A stretch of 64,000 nucleotides of DNA from CAWKOH01 sp963851245 (lineage in GTDB: Bacteria > Actinomycetota > Acidimicrobiia > Acidimicrobiales > Palsa-688): contig CAWKOH010000002.1 in assembly GCA_963851245.1 (NCBI GenBank), positions 372,001 to 436,000 of the forward strand. The letters are read 5' to 3'. The notes beneath the pieces are model-generated. The model was given only the letters and a program-made list of their open reading frames with translations. It searched no databases and was not told the origin of the DNA. The translations under genes and the position numbers were made by a program. The first letter of the stretch is position 1. Each line of letters begins with the position of its first letter. Positions 45,490-54,432 of the stretch are shown one piece after another.

Positions 45490-46944
45490 ATGAAGACTGC
45501 ACGATTGCCGCGAATATTGGGGGCGGCTGCCTTGGTGGTGGGAGTGGCGACGGCGCCGTCCGCCGTCGTCATGGCCGGCGCCGGCGCCGCGGGCGCCACT
45601 ACTCAGCAGGGCGGCAGCGCCTATGAGTGCACCGGGGGGAACATTCCGCCCGGGGTCTACCGGTCGATGGTCATCACCGGCGTGTGTTATGTGCCGGCCG
45701 GGAATGTGGTGGTCAAGGGAAACCTGACCGTGGCACCGGGGGCGTTGCTCGACAACGGCACTCCGGGTGATCCCAGCACCGCCAACCCGGCCGTGTCAGC
45801 GGACCTGTACGTGGGAAGGAACGTGACGGTCGGTAAGGGTGCCGTCCTGCTTCTCGGCTGCACCCCCAACGGCGCCTGTTCACCGCCGACTATCCCGAAT
45901 GTGGGCATTTCCACCGCCCACATCGGGGGGAACCTGAGCGCCTACGGGGCTTTGGCGGTCGTCGTCCAGTCGGCTGATATCCGGGGCAACTTCTCCCTAT
46001 TTGGCGGCGGTGGGGGCACCATGGGCGGCGTCGCCACCGGGGCTTGCTTCGCGGCCCCGCCGCCGGCTCCCTGGTCGGAGGATCCTGGCTCTGCGGTGGC
46101 CGGCAGCCCGGTCTACAGCGACGTCGAGGACAGCACGATCGGCGGCAACTACACCATCGCTGGGCTGTCCTCCTGTTGGCTCGGGACGCTCCGCAACCAG
46201 ATCGACGGTAACGCCACCTTCATCGGTAACTCGATGGGCGACCCCGACGCCATGGAGATCGGCGGCAACCTCGTCCGTGGGGACCTGACCTGCTTCAAAA
46301 ATGCGCCCGCACCCCAGTTCGGCGACGGGGCCTCGTCCGATCTGGTCGGTGCCCGAGCCAAGGGACAGTGCGGGTTCAACGTGGTTCTACCGAACCCAGC
46401 ACCCCAGGCACTGACGAGCACCACGCCTCCCACCCCCGGATTCGGCATCCCGCAGCACTTCGCGGTGAGCACCCGCGAGCTTAAGACCTACTTCGGGACC
46501 CACACCGCGACACCGGCCACCTCCATGCCGTTCGAGTCGATCAAGACGGCGGCCGGGAACACCATCGTGGCCCAGCTGTATGACTTCACCCTCAAGGGCA
46601 GCGGGCTGGTCGGTACGGGCACCTACACCGGTGGTCCCCCGGGCCAGTCGCCCGGCGAGGCCGTGTTGTCGACCGTCTATCCGAACGGAACCGACAGTTT
46701 CACTGCCTACGACAACTGCAACGTGTGCAGCTTCGCCGGCCAGAACGGAAGCGTCACCTTAAGGGCCTACGGGACCACCGATCGGAAGGGCTTCACCTAC
46801 GGCACCTTCCTCATCACCTCCACCGGCACCGTCCTGGCCACCTCGACCAGCCCGCCTCCTGGACTGGCAACTTTGGTGGGCTATGGGTCCTTCTGGGGCT
46901 CCGGAGCCACCGTGCACGTGATCGAGCACCTCGGCTTCGGATGA
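45490..46944 (+). CDS. secreted protein of unknown function, possible beta-helix
   Basis: 484 residues with an N-terminal signal peptide (LPRILGAAALVVGVATAPSA, cleavage near AGA-AGA or GATT). The mature part has repeating strands with Gly/Val turns (VVVKGNLTVAPGALLDNG, LYVGRNVTVGKGAVLLLG, ADIRGNFSLFGGGGGTMG), typical of right-handed beta-helix or bactofilin-like stacks. Several cysteine pairs (DNCNVCSF) suit an exported protein. A 230-bp promoter region follows the histidine kinase gene and a strong terminator follows the gene, so it is monocistronic. No named family. Confidence 0.75.
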   Translation: MKTARLPRILGAAALVVGVATAPSAVVMAGAGAAGATTQQGGSAYECTGGNIPPGVYRSMVITGVCYVPAGNVVVKGNLTVAPGALLDNGTPGDPSTANPAVSADLYVGRNVTVGKGAVLLLGCTPNGACSPPTIPNVGISTAHIGGNLSAYGALAVVVQSADIRGNFSLFGGGGGTMGGVATGACFAAPPPAPWSEDPGSAVAGSPVYSDVEDSTIGGNYTIAGLSSCWLGTLRNQIDGNATFIGNSMGDPDAMEIGGNLVRGDLTCFKNAPAPQFGDGASSDLVGARAKGQCGFNVVLPNPAPQALTSTTPPTPGFGIPQHFAVSTRELKTYFGTHTATPATSMPFESIKTAAGNTIVAQLYDFTLKGSGLVGTGTYTGGPPGQSPGEAVLSTVYPNGTDSFTAYDNCNVCSFAGQNGSVTLRAYGTTDRKGFTYGTFLITSTGTVLATSTSPPPGLATLVGYGSFWGSGATVHVIEHLGFG

Positions 46945-46988
46945 TGGGAGAGAACGCTCAGCCCGGTTAACAGCCGGTTGAGCATGCC

Positions 46989-47027
46989 GCCTCCGAGCCC
47001 TCGGCACCCCCCTGCGGGCTCGGAGGC
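46989..47027. terminator. bidirectional terminator between convergent genes
   Basis: GCCTCCGAGCCC (46989-47000) and GGGCTCGGAGGC (47016-47027) form a perfect 12-bp stem with a 15-base loop between the secreted-protein gene and the converging propeller-like gene. Confidence 0.75.
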
Positions 47028-47051
47028 GAGCGGCCCACACGATGAATCGGT

Positions 47052-47790
47052 CTAGCCGGTCTGGGGATGCGTGGGAGTAGTGCCGCCCCGACCGAGGAGG
47101 TCGAAACCGTTCAGTATCGTCAACTCTCCCGGAGCGGTTCCGGGCTGCCCGGTGAGCCCGTACTGCCACACCAGGGCCCCGTTGGACGGATCGATAGCGA
47201 CCATAAAGGTCGTTGTAATCGTCATTGATCATGTACATGCCGTTGGGCAGCCCATCGGCCAGAGAGGGGTGGTTCAGAGAGGGGTGGTTCAGCATTCCCG
47301 GGCCGGCAGCGACTTCGGACTTGGACAGTACTTGCCCCTGCCGGTCGAACTGAAGTACTTCGCCCGGATCCGAGTAATCGGCAATCAAGTAATGGTCCGA
47401 GTTGACTGTGCGGGGTGGCGCCCAGCTGCTGAGGATCGGACGGGTAGGAGATAGGAAGCTGCACGGTCCAGACCAGGTGTCCGCCGGGGGTGTACTCAGG
47501 GACAGCTGACCCACGAACTGTTGATTTTCGGAAATGGGAAGGTTGCCGTCCCAGAGCGGCGGGTCGCCGTTAGGCGAACCCATAGAGACCGGCGGGAAGG
47601 GAACGCACGCCCCATCAGTGCCGATCTGGCTCGCTACCGAATGGTCCACGTTGATGACCAGGACGCGACAGTTCTGAGCATCGGCGACCGAGATCTGGCC
47701 ATCGCGCAGCAAATAGGGGCGCCTCTGCACGACGGCTCGACTTTTCCCCCCTCGCCTGCCGCCGGCCGGCCTAGCGCGAGGAGTCGACAC
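47052..47790 (-). CDS. beta-propeller/NHL-like protein, 5'-incomplete and frameshifted
   Basis: The minus strand reads LLRDGQISVADAQNCRVLVI, then HYLIADYSDPGEVLQFDRQG and GLPNGMYMINDDYN. After a shift near 47210 it continues FMVAIDPSNGALVWQYGLTG, then ELTILNGFDLLGRGG and TAG at 47052. The N-x-R/D-V-x-I/V strand pattern and VWQYG motif are typical of NHL/PQQ-like propellers. No signal peptide or good start is visible, so the 5' end is missing or out of frame. A 15-bp tandem duplication lies inside. Confidence 0.55.
47263..47292. repeat. 15-bp tandem duplication
   Basis: AGAGGGGTGGTTCAG occurs twice in direct succession, giving LNHPSLNHPSL in the propeller-like protein. Confidence 0.85.
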
Positions 47791-48465
47791 TCCAGGTCCA
47801 ACATAGCTGAGAGGCCTGCAACTCCCGAGGACTGTGGTCGCTGGCTAAGCCGGAGCGTTCGTCGTCTGTTTCGCGCTCCGGTGTGCCCACAGTCAGGTCG
47901 GCGACATCCCTGGCGGTGAACCGACCCCGTAGCTGACGGAGGCGACGGCGGCGGCTGCCGCCCGCTGGCGCAGAGCGGTGACTATCACTTTTCGATCGGC
48001 CACGACTCCGATCGCTGCACCCAATACCAGAGACAGATTGGTGAGCAGTTCATCGCCGGCGCCGAGGACGGACCCGTTGGGTGCCGCCCTGCCCCCGTCC
48101 CGGTGCCGGCTGGTTCTGCCGGAGTTGCGGTCTCAGAGCGACGACCGAAGGGGTGAGTGACGCTCCCGGGCTCCGGCCGTGGTGGTCAACCTAGACCGCG
48201 TCCTTGCGTAACTGTTTGAGGAATGTTAAAGGCTAGGCAAAGGATGACGGTTACTCCCCCATGTGCCCCGGGGTGGCTCCCACTCCCTTGGCATTGGTTG
48301 CCACCAAGCCCGGTAAGGCCGCGGGGCTGTGCCGGTGTTTGTCGAGGCGGACAGGGCTATCGAAGGCCTCCACTACCTCCGCAAGAGGTGACCCCCGAGG
48401 CAAAGGAAAGGCAAACTTCGGCTTCCTGACCTTCTGCGGATGTCTGGGTCATCTAGTTTCGCCGC
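47791..48465. other. 675-bp region with a possible membrane-protein fragment
   Basis: On the minus strand from about 48090 to TGA 47893 one frame reads NGSVLGAGDELLTNLSLVLG, then VVADRKVIVTALRQRAAAAA. The first part resembles the first helix of VIT/CCC1-type transporters, but the rest of the family is missing and there is no start in frame. Probably a gene remnant. Nothing else recognised. Confidence 0.3.
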
Positions 48466-49167
48466 GTGATCCACCACGATACCGGCAGGGGGCGCGCCAG
48501 CCGGTATCAGCCCCGACATCGCCGTGGCCGCCGACGTGGCGAGCCCACCGAGGAGGATGTGGAGCCCAACGCTCGGTTGACCGGGGCCACGGGAGCGGTC
48601 TTGCTGATCCTTCTCGCCGTAGAAGGAGCAACCATCATCGGAGTCCGGAGTCACTTGAGCACTCATGTCTTCGTGGGGATGGTGCTTGTTCCCTTGGTGC
48701 TGCTCAAGATCGGCTCCACCAGCTGGCGCTTTGTTCGCTACTACAGCGGTGCGTCGGCTTACCGCCTGAAGGGGGCGCCCCCCGTTGTGCTGCGGCTGCT
48801 CGGGCCGGTGCTGGTCGTGCTGACGCTGGTGCTGCTGGGCTCGGGAGTTGCCCTCATCCTGGCGCCTCATAACCTGCGCAGCAGTCTTCTGTTCTTGTAC
48901 AAGGCGAGCTTCCTGCTTTGGTTCGCGGTGATGACGGTTCACGTGCTGGGCCATGTCGTCGAAACAGCCAAGCTGGCTCCGCTCGACTGGGTCCGCCGGA
49001 CTCGCAGCCAGGTGGAGGGGGCGTCCGCTCGTCAATGGGCACTGGCCACCGCCCTGGCCACTGGCTGCCTGCTCGGACTGGTCATGCTTGGCCCCACCTC
49101 CCACTACCACCGCTCGCGGTCCTTTGAGCCGCCCGGGGTTGTCGCACAGACACCAAGCCATCATTGA
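48466..49167 (+). CDS. DUF4405/cytochrome b561-like membrane protein
   Basis: About 200-233 residues with four to five helices and histidines on them: HLSTHVFVGMVLVPLVLLKI, VLRLLGPVLVVLTLVLLGSG, FLLWFAVMTVHVLGHVVETA, plus a last helix (LATALATGCLLGLVMLGPTS). The helix-borne His residues suggest b-heme binding, as in the DUF4405 and cytochrome b561 families. The start is unsure: GTG 48466 opens a basic leader, and GTG 48559 lies next to AGGAGG and starts closer to the first helix. It converges on the ferredoxin gene of locus 2 and may belong to the same electron-transfer function. Confidence 0.72.
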   Translation: MIHHDTGRGRASRYQPRHRRGRRRGEPTEEDVEPNARLTGATGAVLLILLAVEGATIIGVRSHLSTHVFVGMVLVPLVLLKIGSTSWRFVRYYSGASAYRLKGAPPVVLRLLGPVLVVLTLVLLGSGVALILAPHNLRSSLLFLYKASFLLWFAVMTVHVLGHVVETAKLAPLDWVRRTRSQVEGASARQWALATALATGCLLGLVMLGPTSHYHRSRSFEPPGVVAQTPSHH

Positions 49168-49196
49168 CCGTGACGGCTTCACCGGGCCGGAGCGCT

Positions 49197-49412
49197 CTAC
49201 CGATCCTTGACCTCTCGGACCAGGAGGGCCAGGGTGGGGCAGGAGGCGACGGCTCGGCGGACGTGGGGTCGAAGGGAACTAGGAACGGGGCGAGAGTCGA
49301 TTACGGGGTAGCCCCAGTCGTCGAGGGTGATGAGCTCGGGCAAGAGTTCGGCAGACAGGCCGTGCCCTTGACAGGTGATGGGATTAACGGTCAGAACCTG
49401 GGTCACCGCCAC
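49197..49412 (-). CDS. short ferredoxin-like protein lacking a ligand cysteine
   Basis: 71 residues resembling actinobacterial single-cluster 3Fe-4S/4Fe-4S ferredoxins: CQGHGLSAELLPELITLDDW at the front and VRRAVASCPTLALLVRE at the back. Only Cys14 and Cys58 are present; the residue after CQGHGL, normally Cys, is Ser (TCT where TGT would be needed). If the base call is right, a cluster could not be held in the usual way. The GTG start overlaps the NuoF-like stop, so the gene is last in locus 2 and should serve as electron partner of the NuoF-like protein. Confidence 0.75.
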   Translation of the reverse strand: MAVTQVLTVNPITCQGHGLSAELLPELITLDDWGYPVIDSRPVPSSLRPHVRRAVASCPTLALLVREVKDR

Positions 49413-50674
49413 AGCCCAACATGAGTAGGCGTGGGGAAGCGGGGACGGGCCCGGCAGGGCCCGTGGCGGCGGTGCCGGTCAATCTCAGCCTCGAAAACAA
49501 CTAGTGCGCTCTTGACCAGTTTGAGCACTCCGTCAGGGTGGTGGCAGGCGCCGCGGCCGGCGACCATATCCAACCAGCGCCGGAGGCGACTCTCCGCCAC
49601 GCCCCGCCGGTCGCCGGCAACCAGATTATCCAGGGCGCCGGCGATGGCGGGCAGCCCGTGGACGCAGGGACCGCACTGACCGGCGGACTGACGCGCCATC
49701 CAATCGACTATCGACGCCGTCTCGATCAAGCCACAGGAATCCGAACCCAGAATGGCTATCACTCCGCACCCCAAGCTGGCGTTGGCCTTACGCAGCGACT
49801 GCATGTCCAGCCTCAGGTCCTGGGCTACTGGGGCCGCGATCCAGGCCCCGGAGTAGCCGCCCATGAGTAGGGCTTGCGGGGTCCCGGTGGGACGGGCCGC
49901 ATTGACTGCCTCTGTGAGCGGGCTACCCAGAGCGGCTTCGTAAACACCGGGCCGGGACACGTCGCCGCTCAAACTGACGAGGGTGGTGCCGGGATCATCA
50001 GCGGTACCGAGGGACCGAAACCAGCCAGCCCCGAAGCGGGCCACGAGGGCCAGATGGGCCAGGGTCTCGACATTGTTCACCAAGGTGGGCCGGCCCCGCA
50101 CCCCCTTCTCGAAAGGGCGGGGCGGAACGAAGGTCGGTTTGGCGTCACCACCGTTGAGCCAGTGGACCAGCGCGGACTCTTCACCCACGACATAACCGCT
50201 GGGGGTGGTCTCGATGCGAATAGGAACCCGGCCCAATGCCAACCGCCGGCGCTCTTCCAACGCGATGACGGCTGAGCCCAGGGATCGTTCGGCGTACCGA
50301 TCGACGCACACGATGGCCTCCTCGGCGCCGACCGCCTCGGCCGCCGCGTTGAGACCGTCAAATACGAGATGGGGTGATAAGGCCAGCAGGGTCTTGTCCT
50401 TCCGGCTGGCCGGTTCCCCCTCGGTGCCGTTGGCCACCACTATTCGCCGGCGGCGACCGGCCACGGCGCGCATCTTGGTGGCGGTCGGGAAGCCGGCACC
50501 GCCGCGACCCTTCAGACCTGCTTTTTGCACCTCGAAGATGAGACCGGCGCCTCCCGCGGGCATCGGGCCCCATCGTCGCAAGTGAGCGTCGAGGCCGCTG
50601 TCGCCGTCTGGCGGCAGCAGACGCGGGAGGGACAAGGCGTTCGGAATCTCTCGCAGGCCGATTGAACTGGTCAC
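49403..50674 (-). CDS. NuoF-like flavo-iron-sulfur protein
   Basis: 423 residues of the complex I 51-kDa family: LKGRGGAGFPTATKM (FMN/NADH site), ANGTEGEPASRKDKTLLALS, PTLVNNVETLAHLA, and the 4Fe-4S region DSCGLIETASIVDWMARQSA, GQCGPCVHGLPAI, GRGACHHPDG. Homologues take electrons from NAD(P)H or exchange them with ferredoxin. No other complex I genes are nearby; instead it is coupled (GTGA) to the ferric-reductase-like gene and followed by a ferredoxin gene. This suggests it is the cytoplasmic electron entry of the locus-2 system. The frame is intact. Confidence 0.88.
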   Translation of the reverse strand: MTSSIGLREIPNALSLPRLLPPDGDSGLDAHLRRWGPMPAGGAGLIFEVQKAGLKGRGGAGFPTATKMRAVAGRRRRIVVANGTEGEPASRKDKTLLALSPHLVFDGLNAAAEAVGAEEAIVCVDRYAERSLGSAVIALEERRRLALGRVPIRIETTPSGYVVGEESALVHWLNGGDAKPTFVPPRPFEKGVRGRPTLVNNVETLAHLALVARFGAGWFRSLGTADDPGTTLVSLSGDVSRPGVYEAALGSPLTEAVNAARPTGTPQALLMGGYSGAWIAAPVAQDLRLDMQSLRKANASLGCGVIAILGSDSCGLIETASIVDWMARQSAGQCGPCVHGLPAIAGALDNLVAGDRRGVAESRLRRWLDMVAGRGACHHPDGVLKLVKSALVVFEAEIDRHRRHGPCRARPRFPTPTHVGLWR

Positions 50675-51769
50675 GACGCCACCGCCAAAGCGCCGGTCAC
50701 CTGGTTCCCGACCGGAGAGACATTCAAGCGGATGCTGGCCGTGTAATGCTTGCCAACAGAATCCTCCAGCTGCGCAGACAGAGACGAACCGGCCAGGCTG
50801 GTCACCTGCCCTTGCAGCAAGCGCGGGGACGATGCCGGCCCCATGTACACCTCACTGCCGGTCAGTTCGACGCCCTCTTCGCCGGCCGGCTCACCTGTGA
50901 GCACGACGGTCAAGGTGCCGTCCTGGTTTCCTCGAAAATCGCCCGTGATGGTGATCGATTCCAGACCGCCTCCTTCCTCTGGGGCGGCGTGCTGGACCCC
51001 TGAGAAGTCAGCACGGAACGGGGTCACCAATTGGTCTGACGATCCGGCGGCAGGTGACGGGTCCGACTTGGTCCCAGCGACCGAGGACCCGAGTAGAGCC
51101 GTCGGAGTTCCCGACCGGCGCGCCCAACCGGGGCGCAACGGACCCGACGCTGCCCACATCGCCACCATGACTGGCAGAGCAACGCTCGCGAGAACGGCGA
51201 CCCCCCGCAGGGTGGGGCTCTCCGCCGTGAAGCCCTTGGCCGATCGCCACCAAACGGACCCGACCACCGCTGCCGCGCAAACCACGTATAGAACCTGCAC
51301 CCACCCCAGGCGGGAGTCCGAGCCGGTCCCCAGCCCATGGACCACTGCCACCGGCCAGCAGGCGTACGCCGACCAGTGCACGGCCCGCCAGGCCCGGTAG
51401 CCGAGCCGCTCACGCAAAAGGCTCGTCACCACTACGGCGATCAGCAGGTCCAAAGCGAGGGCTCCCAGCCCGGTCCAGATCGGCCGGTACCTCGACACGA
51501 ACGGGACGAACACATCGACCACCCTGATGGGGGCGTAGCTGTCCATGACCGCGGTGCTCACGTGCACGGCGAGGACCACCACGGCTAGAAGCGACGCATT
51601 GCGGTGCAATCCGGAGACAAGAAAGCGAGGCCAGCCGCGGTCGGGCGTAGCGAACCGCCTGGGTAATCCCGAGGACCACCGAGACGGTGAGCAGTATCAA
51701 CGCCACCAGGCCGAAACCGCGTGTCAGGTACCACAGCGCCTTCGAGTTATACGACAGCCCTCCTACCAT
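50671..51769 (-). CDS. di-heme ferric-reductase-like membrane protein, locus 2 (frameshifted)
   Basis: Begins ALWYLTRGFGLVALILLTVS (first helix). A one-base shift near 51655 leads to WPRFLVSGLHRNASLLAVVV, then LAVHVSTAVMD, LGYRAWRAVHWSAYACWPVA and VVHGLGTGSDSRLGWVQ. Four histidines on helices give two b-heme sites. A last helix and an extracytoplasmic domain of about 150 residues follow (GWARRSGT onward; ESITITGDFRGNQDGTLTVV). It matches the locus-1 protein along its length. It stands between apbE and the NuoF-like gene; the stop overlaps the latter as GTGA. Likely the transmembrane electron conduit. Confidence 0.82.
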
Positions 51770-51808
51770 CTGTTACCGACCGCCCCGGATCCGTGGCATC
51801 TCGGTCAC

Positions 51809-52736
51809 TCAGGCGTGGAGATCGGCAGGCCAACCATTGGCGGTGGCCACCCGGCCGGTGACGTGCATCAGCCGGACCGGAAGGCGCATCTTCTCGAGCC
51901 AGTCCAATGCCGACTGGCCCAGAACTATGGCCGCGGTGGCGGCGATGTTGGCGTCGACACACGATGCGGCCGCCACCGTCACGGTTCGCCAATACTCCAC
52001 GGCCGGGCCGCCGGAACGGGGATCGACCAGGTGGTGATAACACCGGCCCCCCCCGCCCCCAGCGACGAACCGTCGTGCTGGATGTCGCCAGCCCGCCGGT
52101 CGAAATAGACACTGTCGGTCCACCCGAGTCGAGAGGGTCAGCGTGGTTGTCGGTCAGCTGCACGACCCAGCCCCCTTCGGGAGGAGGACCGCACACCGAG
52201 ATGTCCCCACCCAAGCTGACCAAAACCCCGCAACCCGTGGCGGCCCCCGCTCGAGCGGCCACCCTGTCGGCGCACAACGCTTTGGCCGTCGCTCCCAGGT
52301 CCAGCTCCACCCGCGCCGGAACCCGGACCCTGGAACGAACAGCATCCAACTCAACTGCCCTCCAGCCGGGCACCGGCTGCGGATCCCACCCGAGCGTAGG
52401 CCCGACCGAAGGCACGGTAGAAAAGTCACGGTCGTAACCAATGACCCGCATGGCCTTGCCAACCGTCGGGTCCACGACCCCGCCGGTGACCGCCGCCGCC
52501 CGCAGCGCTACCTCGATGGCCTCCAGCAGCAGCCCGGTGACCGGCACAGCCCTGCCTCCAGCGGAGTTGACCCGGGCGATCTCACTGTCAGCTCGGAAGC
52601 GACTGCAGGCCCGGTCGATCGCATCGATCTCAGCCTCCAGAATCCCCAAACCTTGATCCAAATGCCGTGGATCGGAGACGACCAAAGTGGCGTTGGTACC
52701 GATGGCCGATATCGTCGACCCGACCAAGGGGCTCAC
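51809..52736 (-). CDS. apbE: ApbE-like FAD:protein FMN transferase, locus 2 (frameshifted)
   Basis: About 309 residues. AEIDAIDRACSRFRADSEIA, VVDPTVGKAMRVIGYDRDF, VELDLGATAKALCADR, GVLVSLGGDISVCG and ISTGGLATSSTTVRRW appear in one frame. After a run of C near 52045-52055 the sequence continues CYHHLVDPRSGGPAVE, VTVAAASCVDANIAATAA, ending at 51809. All ApbE motifs for FAD and Mg binding are then present. ApbE attaches FMN to Thr/Ser of exported proteins. GTG 52736 overlaps the stop of the SGGS-ending protein as GTGA. It is the only complete ApbE in the window. Confidence 0.83.
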
Positions 52737-53113
52737 GACCCCCCCGAGTTGACCACGGGCGGCGCCACCACCGGCTGCGGCGCCTGGGTCGGCGGCGTGA
52801 TGACCGGCTGCGTAGTCGGGGTGGGCTGCGTGGTCGGGACCGTGTTCGGCGCTTGGCCGCTGGCGCCCGACTGCGACGTCGAAGTCGGCTGCGTACTGGA
52901 TACGGGCAGGGTGCTCGCAGCCGGCTGCGGCACTGTCCCAGAGCCCGCCGACGGCGCGTTGACCGAGGCAGTGTGGGAGCTCTTGCCGGGAAGCGCCCGA
53001 GCCGCCAAAGCCGACAGCGCGCCTCCGCCCACAATCGCCCCGACCGCCAAAAACCGGGTGGCGCGGCGCATCCTATACAAACCCACATCCCGGGCCGAAC
53101 GCGACAACATCAT
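52733..53113 (-). CDS. membrane-anchored Pro/Thr-rich small protein ending SGGS, locus 2
   Basis: 126 residues: MMLSRSARDVGLYRMRRATR, a membrane helix (FLAVGAIVGGGALSALAARA), LPGKSSHTAS, then a long Thr/Pro/Gln tail and PPVVNSGGS at the stop. No FMN-binding domain is present. It has the same layout as the locus-1 protein and is directly coupled to ApbE. The final SGGS may be a flavin acceptor on a flexible arm outside the membrane; alternatively the GGGGGG coding for GG is kept only as a ribosome binding site. ATG 53113 or 53110 is chosen; operator-like repeats lie 22-39 bases upstream. Confidence 0.72.
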   Translation of the reverse strand: MMLSRSARDVGLYRMRRATRFLAVGAIVGGGALSALAARALPGKSSHTASVNAPSAGSGTVPQPAASTLPVSSTQPTSTSQSGASGQAPNTVPTTQPTPTTQPVITPPTQAPQPVVAPPVVNSGGS

Positions 53114-53134
53114 CCCAAGTGTTCGTATCCGGGC

Positions 53135-53152
53135 CTGAAGGGACGCTGAAAG
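53135..53152 (-). promoter_or_regulatory. direct-repeat operator upstream of locus 2
   Basis: CTGAAGG (53135-53141) and CTGAAAG (53146-53152) start 11 bases apart, reading CTTTCAG-N4-CCTTCAG toward the gene. The same arrangement is found at 42908-42925 and 42965-42993. Confidence 0.65.
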
Positions 53153-53318
53153 GAAGGTAAAGCTTCGGACAAGGCGCCCTCGACCGCCGCTTCGAGGTGC
53201 TCCCACACCCAGGCGACGCACGAAGCCTGTCCTACCGCGGCGCAATATTCTCGTCCGGACAGCCGGACCTGTGCCCAAGGTCTCAGCCACGAGTTTGGCT
53301 TCTGGCGGCCGGGACCTT

Positions 53319-54224
53319 TCAGACTGAGAAGTCGCTCTCCTGACGCTGGAAGGCCGGCCGCGACCGCAAGGCCGACCGCCGGCTAAGGATCACCGTAGCC
53401 GCGACGACCAGGCCGAGCGATAGTACTTCCACCGCCACAGCCGCCGTTCCGACCCGGAAGCTCTCATCGAAGACGGCCCAACCGATCATCACACTGGCGA
53501 GCGGATTGACGCTGTTGATCGCGGGAACGCTGGCGGTCATCGGTCCGGCCCGATACGCCATCTGGCTGAGAACCAGGGCGCTACCGCCGACCAAGATCAG
53601 GGCATATAGCTGCCAGGCGCTCAGCAGGTTCGCGACCCCGTGACCCATCAAATCCGTGCATACCTTCATCAGGGCCGCGCTCCCGGCCAAGGCGATCCCC
53701 GCCGCGACTCCAAACGCCGTCGCTACAACCCCGGGACGACAGCGACGAGCGACCATCAGGCACGCACCGATAGCAGTGAGGGAGAGTCCGAGGGCGGCCA
53801 GAGCCGGACCGGTATCGATATCGCGGGCCGGCTGCGAGGAGGGCGTGGCCGTGGTGAGAAACACCGCCAGCGCCGCGACCAGCACCGCCGCCCAGCGCAT
53901 GTCGACCAGGCCGACCTTGGGACCGCCCACGAATCGGCTAGCCAGCAGAGCAGAGAGCACCCCGGTAACCAGCAGCGGTTGCACCAAGGTGAGCGGTCCC
54001 TCGTGCAGGGCGAAGGCGTGCAAGCTCACCCCAGCCAGCAATATCACGGTGCCGAGCAACCAGGTGAAGGATGTCAGGGTCGAGCGCACCGCGCCGTAAA
54101 CCCCTCCTTCGGGTGCTCCACCAGAACGCGGACGCATTTGAACGGCCCGGTACTGCAGGGCGGTTCCGACCGCGAACAAGGCCGCCGCGCCTAGTGCACC
54201 ACCGACCGCAGCGCCGCTGCTCAT
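53319..54224 (-). CDS. EamA/DMT-superfamily transporter
   Basis: 301 residues with nine to ten helices; the paired EamA repeat is visible (SSGAAVGGALGAAALFAVGT first half, LLSAWQLYALILVGGSALVL second half). Motifs: HEGPLTLVQPLLVTGVLSAL and VPAINSVNPLASVMIGWAVF (typical DMT exporter signature in helix 9). ATG 54224 is preferred over the longer frame. It resembles the EamA protein at 61295 in plan. Substrate unknown; it lies just beyond locus 2 on the same strand, but with a 205-base gap to it. Confidence 0.82.
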   Translation of the reverse strand: MSSGAAVGGALGAAALFAVGTALQYRAVQMRPRSGGAPEGGVYGAVRSTLTSFTWLLGTVILLAGVSLHAFALHEGPLTLVQPLLVTGVLSALLASRFVGGPKVGLVDMRWAAVLVAALAVFLTTATPSSQPARDIDTGPALAALGLSLTAIGACLMVARRCRPGVVATAFGVAAGIALAGSAALMKVCTDLMGHGVANLLSAWQLYALILVGGSALVLSQMAYRAGPMTASVPAINSVNPLASVMIGWAVFDESFRVGTAAVAVEVLSLGLVVAATVILSRRSALRSRPAFQRQESDFSV

Positions 54225-54432
54225 GCTCCCTGCGTCCTTCCTCCACACTTCCGGCATGACAATTACTGCGAGGCCCCGGGATTTCCGTCGGCGCGAAGAA
54301 CCTCGGATGAACCCGTCCGCGATCAGATTAGTTGCCCGGAGTCGCCTCCCCTTCGTCGACCCAGACAACCAACAGGTCTATCGCAGCGCCCGTTACACAG
54401 CATCAAGCCGGCCGGAGGGCGCTGGTTATCGA

